DNA from: Silene noctiflora
Lineage: Eukaryota > Streptophyta > Magnoliopsida > Caryophyllales > Caryophyllaceae
Assembly: GCA_009801015.1 (NCBI GenBank)
Contig: VHZZ01003274.1
Coordinates: 26,362-69,125 of the forward strand
Direction of reading: 5' to 3'
Length of the DNA stretch: 42,764 nucleotides
Positions 23,053-42,764 of this stretch are shown here, in pieces. A model generated the notes under the pieces. It did not search any database and was not told where the DNA came from. It saw nothing but the letters and a program-made list of their open reading frames with translations. A program made the translations under genes and the position numbers. How positions within the stretch are numbered: the first letter of the stretch is position 1; every line of letters begins with the position of its first letter.

Positions 23053-26000
23053 TTAGCTGTGCACTTTGAAACACTGGAGAAGCGGAAACAGTTGAAGAAG
23101 TTCTTCGCGCGTCCTTCTCTGAAAACATCACACAGAATAATAGGATTGCTCAATTGAGTATGATTTGCAGTCATCTACACAACTACAAAAATTATATGCT
23201 ACGCCCTTTCAACTTTTAGATTTCTCTGAAAGCACTTGATTAGTTGCAATTCACACGTACCTTAATGTTGATGCATCCATTCACATCAAGGGTTGTCAAC
23301 GTGCTCTGACATGACTCTGAGAGTGCTTTGACACTCTTATCTGTCACGCCGAGAATTCCAAACAAGCTGTAGTAAATGGCGGGGTAAAGGTGTTAGAGTA
23401 TGCAGACTTAGAGTTAACAACACAAAGATGGTAATCTCTTGGTAAATAGCAAGGGTAAAAATCTCATGCAACTTGGTTGCTATTTGTCACAAACGGAAAT
23501 GTGGGCATGTGGCAACTGTAGTGAATTGGACAAACCGACAAAACAGAAAACTGCTGCACATCCAGAGAATTGGTGGGAGTATTCACAAAAAAAGGACGTC
23601 AGTATAGTGTGCATTTTCGCTCTATTGCAGCATAATCACAACCAAAAAGTAGGAAGTCTTCAACTCAATTGGAAATAGGTTGTTAATAACAAAGAACGTC
23701 AAATGGCATGTTCTTCCTTTTTAAAGCAAGCAGAATAGACCACCACAAAAAGCTGTCATAACCTGCCACACATATTCTCAGGAGGAAGGGCAAAAATCAT
23801 TCATATAAATAACGGTTGCAAAATATGTAATACAGGCATACAGCTAGATTGTACATCTCTGAGACACGTGAAAAGAGATGTAAAGAACAAAAGATCAATA
23901 CTACCGCAAGATATAGAAGCAATCACTGAGAACTCTCAGAATTAGAAAATAAGGTCAAGTTTGAGGGATAATTTACCTGAGTAGCTCAAGAAACTTGCAT
24001 CCTTCTGCTATGGCTATCACTCCAACGTCAGTGACACGCACACACCTGTTGGGGACAAATAACTGTAAGTCAGTGTATTCTTGGTCCGTTTATATAACAA
24101 CTCAAACATTTTATATCAACTTGTGCTTAGCATACCATGTCAGATTGAGAGAAACCAAATAATTGCACTTGGCTATAGAAGATAGTCCTTGATCTGATAT
24201 ATTCTGACAAGCCAATAATAATTAACACATTAGTTGTCAATCAGACTTATCAGAAAATGAAAGACAGAATTAGAGGTTCCACAACTCCTGTACGCTACAG
24301 TAGAAAAATAGTTGTACCTGAGCACCACAGAGATCCAGAAATTTGAGCTGGTTAACAAGCGATATGTTCTTGTAAACTTTGTCTGTCAGGCTAGAAGAAC
24401 AAACATATTCATCATTTATAAACACCTATTTGGAATAGAAAAACATAGCACCAACTAACATATGATCTCTATACCTCGAAAGGGCATACAGATTTAGGCT
24501 TTGAAGAGATGGGCACTTGCTCAATATGCACTTCAAGCCATCATCAGTTATTTTGATGCACCTATATTATCAGCGGCATCAGCTTCCGAGATTCAGGAAC
24601 TAGAATGGCATGATTGATCACTAATATGTCTTTTACTAACCTAAAACTTGTAAGGCTGAGATTACATTTACCTTGTTATGTTCAAAGACTCCAATTCATG
24701 GTAACTGACAGCAATAAATTGCATACTTCTGTCGGAGATATTCTGGGTAATCAGAAAGGAGGAAAGGATAAACAAACAAGACTAGCCTTAACTTGACTTC
24801 ACTACATAGATTGTGAGTGGCAACACTAGTTACTGCTAAGGTAAATAGAAAATATGAGAATGAAAAACAGGACCATTTAACATAAGCTGGACGCTGTAAA
24901 TAACTAAATATAGATGCAGCCTTGCAATATGGACCATGATGTTAACTGTTCAGTGTTTTAATCTGATTGGGAGAGAGATCCACTGGGATTATTCTAGCAA
25001 TTAAATCCTAGATATGCTTAAACCTCTGCCCCATTTACTGAGATGGAAGTCATGGAACATCATTAATATGAACATGAAAAGTGAAAATGTCTACCAGTTG
25101 AAGAATTTGAAGTATCGAACACAAACGCCCTTAGTATATTCCTCCATTCTAATCGAGCCGAACATTCAAGGAGTGATAAACTAGAATAAAAATGCTCTTC
25201 AAACCCTTTACACTATTTTTTCAATGAAGTAGTAAACAATCATCCCATCTTCCGCTAACAGTCATTTGGAAAGTACATGCCTATTATTGAGGGGAAACGG
25301 CTACATACATCGGATCCCCCTTAATGCCCACTTGGCGAGAGCCTTTTGAGGCACTATAGTATGATAATTACACGCTCTTGGAAGATGTAACAATACAGAA
25401 ACATTCATACCTTGCAGCCACTCAAATTCAGATCAATAACATTTTTGCAGTACTTCACTAGGTTCTGTATGCTTACGTCAGTCACCCTAAATTAGAAAGC
25501 ATAATTATCAGCAAGATATTAAAAATTTCATTGTGATATATAAGTTGTACTTGAAAATGCAAAGGCCATGTACCTCACATTCCAATAAACTGAAAAGACC
25601 CTCAATTTAGGACATGCACTAGTTATTGCTTCAACTCCTTTATCAGAAATCTTCTGACAGCCGTTCAAATTCAAGATCTCAAGGTTTTCAAGAGAGCTGG
25701 AGCACTGACCATCACAACATATAGTTAGAACATAAAAAATGCAAATAAAGACATAAAATGTATTGGATTTTAAGACCAGGAAAAAAAGGATAATGCAAGT
25801 TTTTACAGGCATAATGTTGATAATTCACGAAGGTAAGTTGAAACCGTAGGGCTTAGGCACCTAAATCATATGTTTAAAGACTCAAATTGTATTTTAAAGG
25901 TCAGGGACATAATAAAACTGTAGCAAAATAACATCAAAGTCCTACAGAACTGAGAAGATTTGACTATTTGAGACTCGGCTCATTTTGCAGCTTCATTACG

Positions 26001-27457
26001 ATGCCGCTTTTAAGATTTGTATGTTATCATTATAAAGTTCTGGTTTTAACTAACTTCATTCTTTGCACCCTCCTCCCTCGTTAGGTACTCCATAGACACT
26101 TATAGGAGTATAACATAACGAACAATAACCATTACTCTATATAATAAAAATAACATCAGCCAAGTGCCTCTAATGCTGCCTGTCTATGATGTGGGAAATG
26201 TGGGTCAACCCCTATGTTACACAACAAGCTTGTATCCAGACAACCCTTTAGGATAACTGCATCAGAGAGTTTAGTGAGCTATTTTTCTTTATTCCACAAC
26301 AAACCAATAGTGAGTCTTTGGCTTTATTGGAAATGAAATAATAGGTACTAACCATTAATGAACAGAAAAACTAGCGCCAACTTAAGTCATAGGTATAACA
26401 CTTAAGGGGTAATTTTTCGACTTTCATAAACATCTTATTGTTGATAAGTAATGAGAACTAATAATTTAAAAACTTACATCCCTACGTTGATTGATGAGCG
26501 TGAAGTCGACAGGGAACTTCAGTTATCTCATTAAAAAAGTAAAGGCTAGAGGCACCTTCACAATTAATGTTGATCATACGCAACAAAACTAGTCTTACAC
26601 CCCAAAATCCTCCCCAGAAAACTTCCAGCAATAAGAGCTAATCAGAACCTACACCAATGGTAGACCAAAAACTTGTCGTACAAAGTATAAAAAAGTCTTA
26701 GACTTCGGACCTGTTCTTTAGGACTGAAACTACGTGGACTGAACTGAACTGAAATTAAGTCCAAAGGAACCAAGTCTCACCAGTTATCACATACATACAA
26801 TTACACAACGGCTACATAATTTACTCGCATTACTTTCCAATCTTTATTTGCATATAAGTTTCATATTTATACAAAATCGCAACAATTTAAATATCAAAGC
26901 GGAGAGATGAAACAAAATCCGCCTTGGTCAAATTTAGCAGCTCACCTTATTCTTGATTAGCTCGAAATGTGTATCCTCAACATTCTGCGCAAATTCAAGG
27001 TTAATTTCCTTGACCTGCTTATACCTCCTCTGCAAGAAACCTCACAAATCACTCAAACTTACATAAACTCACATCCAAATTCTAGATAATCATACGAAAC
27101 GGCGATGATTCTACTTTAGCAACTAACCAGAGAAAGAGCAGATAATAATCGAGTACCAGCATTGTTCATTTCACGGAATTCAAGCACCTAAATTAACAAT
27201 TCAACGAACAAAAATCACACACTTCTAAAATCACAGAAACCCTAAAATTGAAGATTAATCGAAAAAAATCGAAGGATTGGATAGAGAAAGAGAGAAGAGA
27301 CCTGCCAGAGAGAAGGATAGGAAGAGAGAGTGCGATAAAGTGAGGTGGAGACGAGTAAGAGAGAGATGAGGTCGCGTTGTGGAAGCTTAGAGCTAACGAG
27401 AGTGAAAACCCTAGGTACGATCTCTTTCCGCCATTGATGACCATCTTCTTCTACCAT
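23053..27457 (-). CDS. F-box/leucine-rich-repeat protein (At3g58530-like)
   Basis: Probable substrate-recognition subunit of an SCF ubiquitin ligase; the substrate is unknown. Twelve exons join in frame to 348 aa: 27302-27457, 27128-27187, 26946-27029, 25574-25704, 25411-25486, 24672-24742, 24475-24561, 24318-24390, 24136-24203, 23977-24045, 23261-23366, 23053-23118. The Arabidopsis protein is about 350 aa. An F-box-like segment (LPQRDLISLLLVS, residues 25-37) is followed from about residue 97 by LRR units of the cysteine-containing type, each close to LEILNLNGCQKISDKGVEAI, with recurrent N.SGC.NITD patterns. The C-terminus RREELLQLFPLLQ-like and FKVHS matches the family. The ATG at 27457 gives the family start. 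Transcribed divergently from the PORR gene. Confidence 0.93.
25705..26945 (-). other. F-box gene intron 3 with MITE remnant
   Basis: 1241-base intron, the longest of this gene. It contains a shortened Tourist-family remnant at 26706-26778; the rest is unremarkable AT-rich intron sequence. Confidence 0.8.
26706..26778. mobile_element. Truncated Tourist-family MITE remnant
   Basis: GACCTGTTCTTTAGGACTG at one end and AATTAAGTCCAAAGGAACC at the other, with TGAACTGAACTG between. Same family as 27997-28151 but with most of the interior lost and no clear target duplication. Confidence 0.55.
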
Positions 27458-28324
27458 GTTTTCACCTCCTGCTGTGTGGTTTCTAGTTTCTGCAATTAGT
27501 TTCGGCCGAAACTTGAGTTTCTGGGTGTTTGTCCAAGTCAATGGGTGGGATATGGATACGGAGTGAAACTAATCGAGTCGGTTTGAGCTCGAGTTCAGGT
27601 GAGCTCGACACTCAATATTGATTTGGAGATTCACGTCAACTGGTCATAAAAAAGAGAAAATGGCTTAAATTTATTTAAGTTTGGTTTAATTAAAGTACGG
27701 AGTATTATTTTCCTTTTCGCTTTTTTATACGGAGTAATATATTATACTTGTATTTAACAATCAATCTATATATGAAATGCTTTAAACTAAAAGATACGAA
27801 GCATGTAGTGATAAATACTACTCCGATTAGGCTTGGTTTAACATTAGTTTACAAATCTCGGTTAGGCATGGTTTAACATTAGTTTAGGCAAATTTCAGCT
27901 CAAACGTTAACCTAATAAATTACAGTATATGACTCGTAGAGTAAAGTCAACTCCTCATTTCCTTCAACAACCGCTTTCTTATACATCTCCTATTAAGGCC
28001 CTGTTCTTTTGGACTGAAATTGTCTGAACTGAACTGAACTGAACTTAATGGAGCTGAACTGAACTTAATGGATCTGAACTGAACTTAATAGAGCTGAACT
28101 GAACTGAACTGAACTTATAAGAACTGAAATTAAGTCTAAAAGAACAGGGCCTAAATAGTCTATATTAACCACTCCGATCCTATTCCACTCTTGTACGACT
28201 TACGAGTAAGGATCCTCTTTATTACGATTTCTCTCTATTTTATTCCATCACATTTGTCTTCTGAACAAGTGAACACTAAACCCCCAACAATCACTCCAAA
28301 AAAACCCCCAAAACCCCAAAATAA
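27458..28324. promoter_or_regulatory. Divergent promoter region between F-box and PORR genes
   Basis: 867 bases separate the two start codons, so both promoters must lie here. Two TACGGAGTA words (27696-27704 and 27728-27736) and a 155-bp Tourist MITE fill much of it. No TATA box could be assigned with confidence. Confidence 0.6.
27997..28151. mobile_element. Tourist-like MITE (PIF/Harbinger type), 155 bp
   Basis: Terminal inverted repeats of about 25 bp (GGCCCTGTTCTTTTGGACTG against the complement of the right end, few mismatches) flanked by TAA on both sides (27994-27996, 28152-28154). The interior is three or four units of TGAACTGAACTTAATGGAGC. The best preserved of at least three copies in the window. 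Confidence 0.88.
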
Positions 28325-29623
28325 ATGCACAGAAATCTGCAATTATACCTCTCAATCCTCAAATCCCATTTCATTTCACCCCGAAAAACACAATCTTTCA
28401 CCTCTTTTACCCTAAAAAACCTTCAACAATGGCGCAGCATCACCAGAGTTCGTCTGAAATGGGTAAAGAACAAAACTTTAGACCATGTTATAGACAAAGA
28501 TACAGATGTAAAAGCTGCAATACTTCTTAAAGACGCCATTAAAAGAACTTCAACTTCATTCATTACATCAAAAACAATTTCTGATTGGCAAAAACCTCTT
28601 GGTCTTACATTTCCTGTACTCCGGTTTCTTCGAAGGTATCCTACTCTTTTCCATGAATTCCCTCATTCTCGCTTTCAAACTTTACCGTGTTTTCGTCTTA
28701 CTGATTTTGCATTAGCTTTAGATGAGCAAGAACAGTTGATTTATGTGAATGATGAATTGGGTGTTTTAGAAAGATTGTGTAGGGTTCTTATGATGTTGAA
28801 ATCTAGGTCTGTGCCTTTGCAGTTTTTGTATAGGTTGAGGTATGATTTGGGTTTGCCTGATAAGTTTGAGAAGGTGGTTGTTGAGAAGTTTCCGGATTGG
28901 GTTCGGGTTGAGAAAGGGTGTAATGGGTTGTTGTGTTTGAGTCTTGTGGAATGGAGGGATGAATTCGCGGTGTCGTGTGTGGAGAGGAGTTGTGAGGTGA
29001 ATGGTGGTGGTTATAGGGAGTTTAGGAAGGGGGAGACGGGGATAGCTTTCCCAATGAGTTTTCCTAGGAGTTATGGTTCTCAGAAGAAGGTTATGGCTTG
29101 GATGGCGGAGTTTCAGAAGTTGCATTATGTTTCTCCGTATGAGGATTGTACGAGGCTTGATCCTGAAAGCGATCTTATGGAGAAGCGGTGTGTTGGGTTG
29201 CTTCATGAGTTGTTGAGTTTGACTATACATAAGAAGACGCAGAGGAATTATTTGAGGAGTTTGAGGGAGGAGTTGGTTCTTCCTCATAAGTTTACTCGAA
29301 TTTTTACTAGGTATCCGGGGATATTCTATTTGTCTCTCAAATGTAAGACGATGACTGTTACTCTTAGAGAAGGGTATAGGAGGGGTACGTTAATTGACCA
29401 GCATCCTTTAGCTCGGCTCAGGAGTAAGGTTTACCATGTGATGAGAACGGGGCTTCTGTATCGATGTAAAGGCTTGAAGTATTTGTCTCCCCAAGACTGT
29501 TTGCTTGATGACGCTGTGAATGCAGAAGGAGAAGAAAAGAGTGAGACAGAGGAGGAAGACTCGGAGGGGGAAGAGGAATGCTGGGAGGGGAAAGACTCGG
29601 ATTTGAGTGAGGAGTCTGATTAG
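28325..29623 (+). CDS. PORR-domain protein (plant organelle RNA recognition), probably mitochondrial
   Basis: Intronless, 432 aa. The PORR domain (older name DUF860; often mislabelled ubiquitin carboxyl-terminal hydrolase) fills about residues 50-380. Recognisable family features are WQKPLGLTFPVLRFLRRYP (about 88-106), a DLGLPD/FEKVVVEKFPDW block, the TIHKKTQRNYLRSLREELVL segment near 300-320 with LPHKFTRIFTRYPGIFYLS after it, and LARLRSKVYHVM near 380. PORR proteins bind group II introns in organelles and promote splicing (WTF1 in chloroplasts, WTF9 in mitochondria). The N-terminus is basic, rich in Ser and Phe and almost free of acidic residues, as in mitochondrial presequences. The C-terminal 30 residues are a Glu/Ser/Asp-rich tail. 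Arabidopsis At3g58520 is the likely counterpart; its target intron is unknown to me. Confidence 0.92.
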   Translation: MHRNLQLYLSILKSHFISPRKTQSFTSFTLKNLQQWRSITRVRLKWVKNKTLDHVIDKDTDVKAAILLKDAIKRTSTSFITSKTISDWQKPLGLTFPVLRFLRRYPTLFHEFPHSRFQTLPCFRLTDFALALDEQEQLIYVNDELGVLERLCRVLMMLKSRSVPLQFLYRLRYDLGLPDKFEKVVVEKFPDWVRVEKGCNGLLCLSLVEWRDEFAVSCVERSCEVNGGGYREFRKGETGIAFPMSFPRSYGSQKKVMAWMAEFQKLHYVSPYEDCTRLDPESDLMEKRCVGLLHELLSLTIHKKTQRNYLRSLREELVLPHKFTRIFTRYPGIFYLSLKCKTMTVTLREGYRRGTLIDQHPLARLRSKVYHVMRTGLLYRCKGLKYLSPQDCLLDDAVNAEGEEKSETEEEDSEGEEECWEGKDSDLSEESD

Positions 29624-31923
29624 TGATAAAGGAAACAATTTGCGTTAATTCTCTTCTCCTTGGGTAAGACTTTAGAGCGCATAATTCAATTGCAATTTTT
29701 TTTTTTTTTTACTATGCTTCAGTACATTCAGTAGACTGAATTCCGAAATTGTCGAGTGATTCAGCGATTTTCATTTATCAGCTTATCCTCTTCTGTTTTG
29801 TTTAGATAACGGCTTGCTTGTATATTCTCTCAAAGCTTTTAACATTAGCAAAAGTTAAAACTAATACGGAGTATCTCTAAATTGCATCCGAGTCTCCTAT
29901 ATGTGAGATTGCCATGTTCAAGTCTTGGTAGTTTCTTAGAGGGGTATGCAAGTAACGACTACTTACTGATGATGTGCCTCTTTAGGCTCGCTTGTAATGG
30001 GGGTTAATAGAGCTCTACACAAAGGGGGAAAAGAAGGAAGAAAATGATGGTTGTGGAGGGTGGGAAAACGGGGGTGACAGGGAACTATTACTCGATTTAC
30101 TCCCATATGAGGGGTAATGCATTCCTCGAGGAGGGAGTTGCATACCTATTATTCTCCCTTGTTTGCAGTTCTGTGCGACGAAGTCCAAGTTTCTTCGGAG
30201 TAAGGCCATTAGACAGCCCCACTGTTTTATTCTTCGAGTAAATTTTTGCTGCACTTGAATGAACAAAACCTTGCTGAGCAAACTCAATATTTGTTCATAT
30301 AGCCTTTGTTTTTTGCTTATCAGCTACCTTGCAACGCCGGTCTCTTCAAAGCCCGCACATTCTATCATCAAGAGCTGTACTTTCAAGAAAATGATTTGTC
30401 GCGTATTTGAATCTAAATTTTGGTATACTCCTAGAAGAGACTCGTCAAGTAGACGTTACTGCTTTGACGGGTGTAACTGTTTCCTGCGCTATGCTTCCTC
30501 TGTGCAAACATATGGATAGGTTCACAGTTCTACATGCCAACACTCACGAGTCTTGACGCCCTCTTCGACTTTATGCGTCCACATTTTCAGGCTAATTGAT
30601 GGTGACTTATGTTCAAAATTTTAATGGAGTGATTCAAGTCCTGATAATATCTAGACTGAAATCTAGGATCTTAAACTCCCATTTTCCGGTCACATTTACA
30701 TTTGCATGAAAATTGGTCTGATATGCAATCTTTGTTTAGTTTAACAAATACTCCGTATGTAATAATCGAAAAACCGTGATTTTCAATTCATCCAAAATGG
30801 AAGGAAGAAATGGCACTCGTGATATCCATAGCGAAAATATGGGGCTTTCATCTGATTTCGGAATTTCATTCTCTTGTACATAAGAAGGCTAAACGTTGGA
30901 ACATACGTTTCTAATGAGTAACATCAAGACGATAATTTACTTAACGAATGCTGAAGGTAGAACTACCTAGCCTTATTTATTCCGAATTGAAACACAGATG
31001 CAATTAACAGGGTTGATGATTGAGGAAACAATATGTGAGAAGATTTACAAGGTTATACGAGTGCCATTAGGGAACACAAGCGCATATGGAGTATGATTCC
31101 GGGTTTGCAAGAAGTAGAAATTACACCAAGGGCCTTTTGGATTTGTTGCACGTCAGTCCAGGACTCCAGGGTCACCCAAAGGACTGTTTTCGGACTAGAT
31201 GCACACGTCAGTCTTTTGCACAATCGTCTTCCATGGAGATTTCGTTGAGAAACAATCCTACTGTTTCAAACGAGTTACTCTACTCTGAAAACATTAGAGA
31301 TCATAGCAATCAAACGCGCTATTAAGACTAAAGAACCTGCAAATTACATAGATTACTCTACTTCTGCATTTACATGTATGCCAACACCCTGGATCGACTT
31401 CCTTGAAGGAGAATAAAAAGAAGAGACTGAACACTGTCATTTAGCCATCTCCGCATCTCAGCTCGTGCAGATCAGTATTAACTTTCCTGCTAGGCTGCTA
31501 GTCTGCTACATTACAGTAATACTCCATACAAGAATGTAAAAGGACTGCAAAATTATAGCAAATAGTGCCTGATTGAAAATGGCAAAAAGAAGCAATATTT
31601 TCCTCGTATTTTCACCTCCCCATATACCTTTCGGATAGCCCCAGCAAGACATTACAATAAATGGAACAAAAGACGTCAAACTTTGGCAAAGCAATGAACT
31701 AGCCAAACCTAAGCTTGTTAGTGTAAACCGACCATCCCTAGACAATATCACACATCTAAACTGACATAAACTAAAATATGGGGTCAGATAACCCGGATGC
31801 TTGAAACCCTAAGCCTAAAATATTATCAACTCTAGTACTTAGGGCGACACTACAACAATTTACCACAAAAACATGTGTATATACCCGGAGGTGAGATAGT
31901 CTTGACAATGAATGATTGAGATA
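29624..31923. other. Convergent spacer between PORR and DDX3-type genes
   Basis: 2.3 kb with no recognisable gene. It must contain both 3' UTRs. A T run lies at 29697-29710 and TACGGAGTA words at 29865 and 30749 (complement). Small frames such as 30044-30241 and 31086-31325 have no recognisable similarity and no supporting features. Confidence 0.55.
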
Positions 31924-40801
<8,878 letters not shown>

Positions 40802-41320
40802 TATTTCAATAATAAAATTACCTCCTAAACACTACAGCTATCCAAAATGATCGAAAATTCGACGAAACCTGCAACAAACCCACAGATCAAAAACCTGTAA
40901 ATCGACCAAACCGAAAAACTCCCAACAAAAATAACATCATTATCAACAAAGTTTCAAATTTATAACTAAAAATTCATCTACATACCTAAACATCTAATTG
41001 ATAATCCTATATACAGCAAAATTAAACAAAATTAAAAAAAAAAAAAAAATCAGCAATCATAATATATATGAAATGCAGTAAAGTGAACAATAAAAGGAAT
41101 CAACTTGAATCAAGGATCGAGAGATAGAGACAAACCTGAAAATTACGCGAGGAAGAAAAAAAAAACCCTAATTTTTGAAATTGAAAAAAATAAAATTAGA
41201 AGAAAAAAAGCTAAAATTGGGGATGAATTGAAGGCGAAAAAATCTAAAAGGCGAAGATATAGAAGAAAAGATTTGGTGAAATTCTCTCTCTAGAAATCGA
41301 AGAAGAAGAATAAGAAATTG
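40802..41320 (-). promoter_or_regulatory. DDX3-type gene 5' leader with probable leader intron
   Basis: A minus-strand donor TTTTCAG-GTTTGT at 41135 and acceptor TTGTTGCAG ending at 40869 define a likely leader intron of 267 bases. The first leader exon would lie near 41136-41320, in AG-rich sequence on the plus strand (CT-rich on the transcribed sense). A telo-box AAACCCTAA (plus strand) is at 41163-41171. Confidence 0.5.
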
Positions 41321-41423
41321 AATTGGGGAAAAGTTTGCGGGATTTGTCCTAATTTAAGATGGACGGCGCTCTTCTCATTCCTGCTATTTTAGCCTCTCTA
41401 TCTCTCTACTCTCCTATGACTTA

Positions 41424-41800
41424 TGTGAGCTTAGTTGTTGGTAGGGGACAGGGGCTCCGAATTCCGATCGACGATGTTTTAATTTAGTGGTTTGGACATG
41501 TTTTGGAACAATAATGTTTTGGCTTAGTGATTAATTGATTATGACATACTTTGGGCTGGCCGGGCTTAAGCACGAGATTTTACCAAAAGTTGAGTAATGG
41601 CCCGTGCCTCTAGCCCGTCGTGCGTTCTCGGGCCAGCCCGTTATAGTAGGTTGGGTAGGGTCGGGTCGGGTCGGTTTCGAGCCACCAATCGTGCCTAGGC
41701 CCGGATTCCCAGATCTAGTTGTGAGCTTAGTTGTTGGTAGGGTTCGAAATTTGGATCAATGATGTTTTAGCTTAGTGGTTAAGACCTACTTTTGATTGAG
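41424..41800. repeat. Direct duplication around a GC-rich insertion
   Basis: GTGAGCTTAGTTGTTGGTAG occurs near 41426 and again near 41720, each followed by a GATGTTTTA-TTAGTGG phrase. Between them lies a GC-rich segment (41555-41705) rich in GGGCC and GGGTCGGGTCGG words. Confidence 0.6.
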
Positions 41801-42020
41801 AATGTTTTGGCTTAGCGGATAAGAAGACGAGATATTGGACATGAGAATAAGGTTATATTATAGCTTAATGCTTAAGACGGGATGATGAGAAGGGGAACAC
41901 TAATGTTCTAGCTGAATGGTTAAGACGGATTTTTAATTGAGAATGTTTAGCTTAGTGGTTAAGATGGAATATTGAAATGAGAATATGGTGATATTATAGT
42001 TTTAATGGTTAAGATGCGAT
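41475..42020. repeat. Degenerate minisatellite of TTTAGCTTAGTGGTTAAGAC units
   Basis: About eight variants, near 41483, 41524, 41769, 41809, 41861, 41908, 41948 and 41999; the later six are spaced about 39-52 bases apart, often preceded by GAGAATG. No gene is seen in this stretch or in 42020-42547. Confidence 0.55.
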
Positions 42021-42547
42021 AATGAGAACGAGGATATTGAAGTGTGAGCTTGAATGCGGGTTAGGTTAGGAGGTGGGTCGGGTTTGGTGTGAATTTCGTG
42101 GCTCATGTATAGTTGGAATTAGCGTGTTTAGAATAAGTTGATTGTGTGAGTTTTTGTGATTTTTGGAAATGTGTTTTATGGATTTGTGTTAGGTGAGATG
42201 GATCGGGTTTCAGTGGGTTGTATTGTATGAGACTTGGAAATGTGTTAAACGAGCTAATAGATAATCCTTTTGTCTCAATTATTTGATTGATTATTTTCAT
42301 TATTTACGAAGCTAAACAAATGAATCGAATAGCGAGAGTAGGTCTTGAGAAGCAATTGAGTATTCATCAATGTTCCAAAAAAAAGTACCCAGATAATCAA
42401 TTCATTGTACTTTGGAAATGTGAAAGGTGAACCTTCATTATCTAGTTCAATGTATCTATATTTGATGGGGCACAGACGCACAGTGTTGCCCTGATTACTT
42501 GTATTTTTATACATGAAAAAAAAAAACATTATCTATCTCTCAAGTAA

Positions 42548-42764
42548 ACGAAATCTTCGTCAACGATTCACTGGTGCAGCAAAAATTTCCTTAGTCTACC
42601 GAAATCTGAAGGGGGCTTTAGGATCCGTGATATTAAATGTATGAATCAAGCGTTACTAGGAAAACTTGTGTGGAAAATTCTTCATGATCGCACCTCACTT
42701 CTAAGCCAAGTTTTTTATAAAAAACTTTTTCGGACTGAGCAGCTTCATTCACCTACTTCTTTAG
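42548..42764 (+). pseudogene. LINE retrotransposon fragment (reverse-transcriptase C-terminal region), cut by window end
   Basis: One frame reads TIHWCSKNFLSLPKSEGGF and continues RIRDIKCMNQALLGKLVWK. This is the conserved block after the reverse-transcriptase core of plant LINEs (consensus style PK..GGLG.RD...N.ALL.K..W), upstream of the zf-RVT/RNase H region. A stop codon sits just upstream in frame at 42545-42547 and the usual GGLG reads GGFR, so it looks decayed. It runs off the window; a longer copy outside is possible. Confidence 0.75.

Noticed and set aside
28766-29287. 173-codon minus-strand frame rich in Pro, Arg and Leu
   Set aside because: Antisense shadow of the PORR gene; composition is explained by the sense codons.
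41475-42020. CRISPR-like array or tRNA cluster
   Set aside because: Units are degenerate and unevenly spaced in a plant genome; no cloverleaf can be drawn and CRISPR does not apply.

Overview
This is nuclear DNA of a flowering plant. All five genes are split by GT-AG introns and encode plant-type proteins, introns and spacers are AT-rich, and the spacers are full of plant transposon remnants (Helitrons, Tourist-, Stowaway- and Mutator-type MITEs, SINE tails, a solo LTR, a LINE fragment). The recurring 9-mer TACGGAGTA and the style of the repeats suggest a core eudicot, possibly Caryophyllales; that assignment is inference from pattern memory. The sequence is a draft: a 505-N gap lies at 15865-16369 and single Ns occur at 1615, 3549, 16689 and 17109.

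Layout. 1-5.3 kb: gene-free repeat DNA, including a probable Helitron (1593-4216) carrying a Mutator-type MITE with a 9-bp target duplication. 5.67-15.1 kb (+): CCR4-type deadenylase, 11 coding exons, 595 aa, with an upstream ORF overlapping its start codon. 15.4-16.4 kb: degenerate ACCCG repeat and the gap. 16.4-20.1 kb (-): DDX41/Abstrakt-type DEAD-box helicase, two coding exons, with a 39-bp in-frame duplication that looks like an assembly error. 20.2-22.6 kb: a repeat family in two copies, one split by a 1289-bp solo LTR. 23.05-27.46 kb (-): F-box/leucine-rich-repeat protein, 12 exons, 348 aa. 27.46-28.32 kb: short divergent promoter containing a Tourist MITE. 28.3-29.6 kb (+): intronless PORR-domain organellar RNA-binding protein, 432 aa. 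31.9-41.3 kb (-): DDX3/Ded1-type DEAD-box helicase, 6 coding exons, 633 aa, whose fifth intron holds a 3058-bp Helitron. 41.4-42.76 kb: degenerate repeats and a LINE reverse-transcriptase fragment running off the end.

Gene relationships. Four of the five genes act on RNA: poly(A) shortening (CCR4), a spliceosome-associated helicase (DDX41), organellar intron splicing (PORR) and translation initiation or mRNP remodelling (DDX3). From memory, the Arabidopsis genes At3g58510 (RH11, DDX3-type), At3g58520 (PORR), At3g58530 (F-box/LRR) and At3g58560/At3g58580 (CCR4a/b) lie close together on chromosome 3. The window therefore looks like an old conserved gene neighbourhood into which the DDX41 gene (Arabidopsis At5g51280, elsewhere) is interpolated. 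I found no novel multi-gene system. The points most worth checking are the overlapping uORF on CCR4, the palindrome array in the solo LTR, the two Helitrons with a shared terminus, the synteny block and the helicase duplication artefact.
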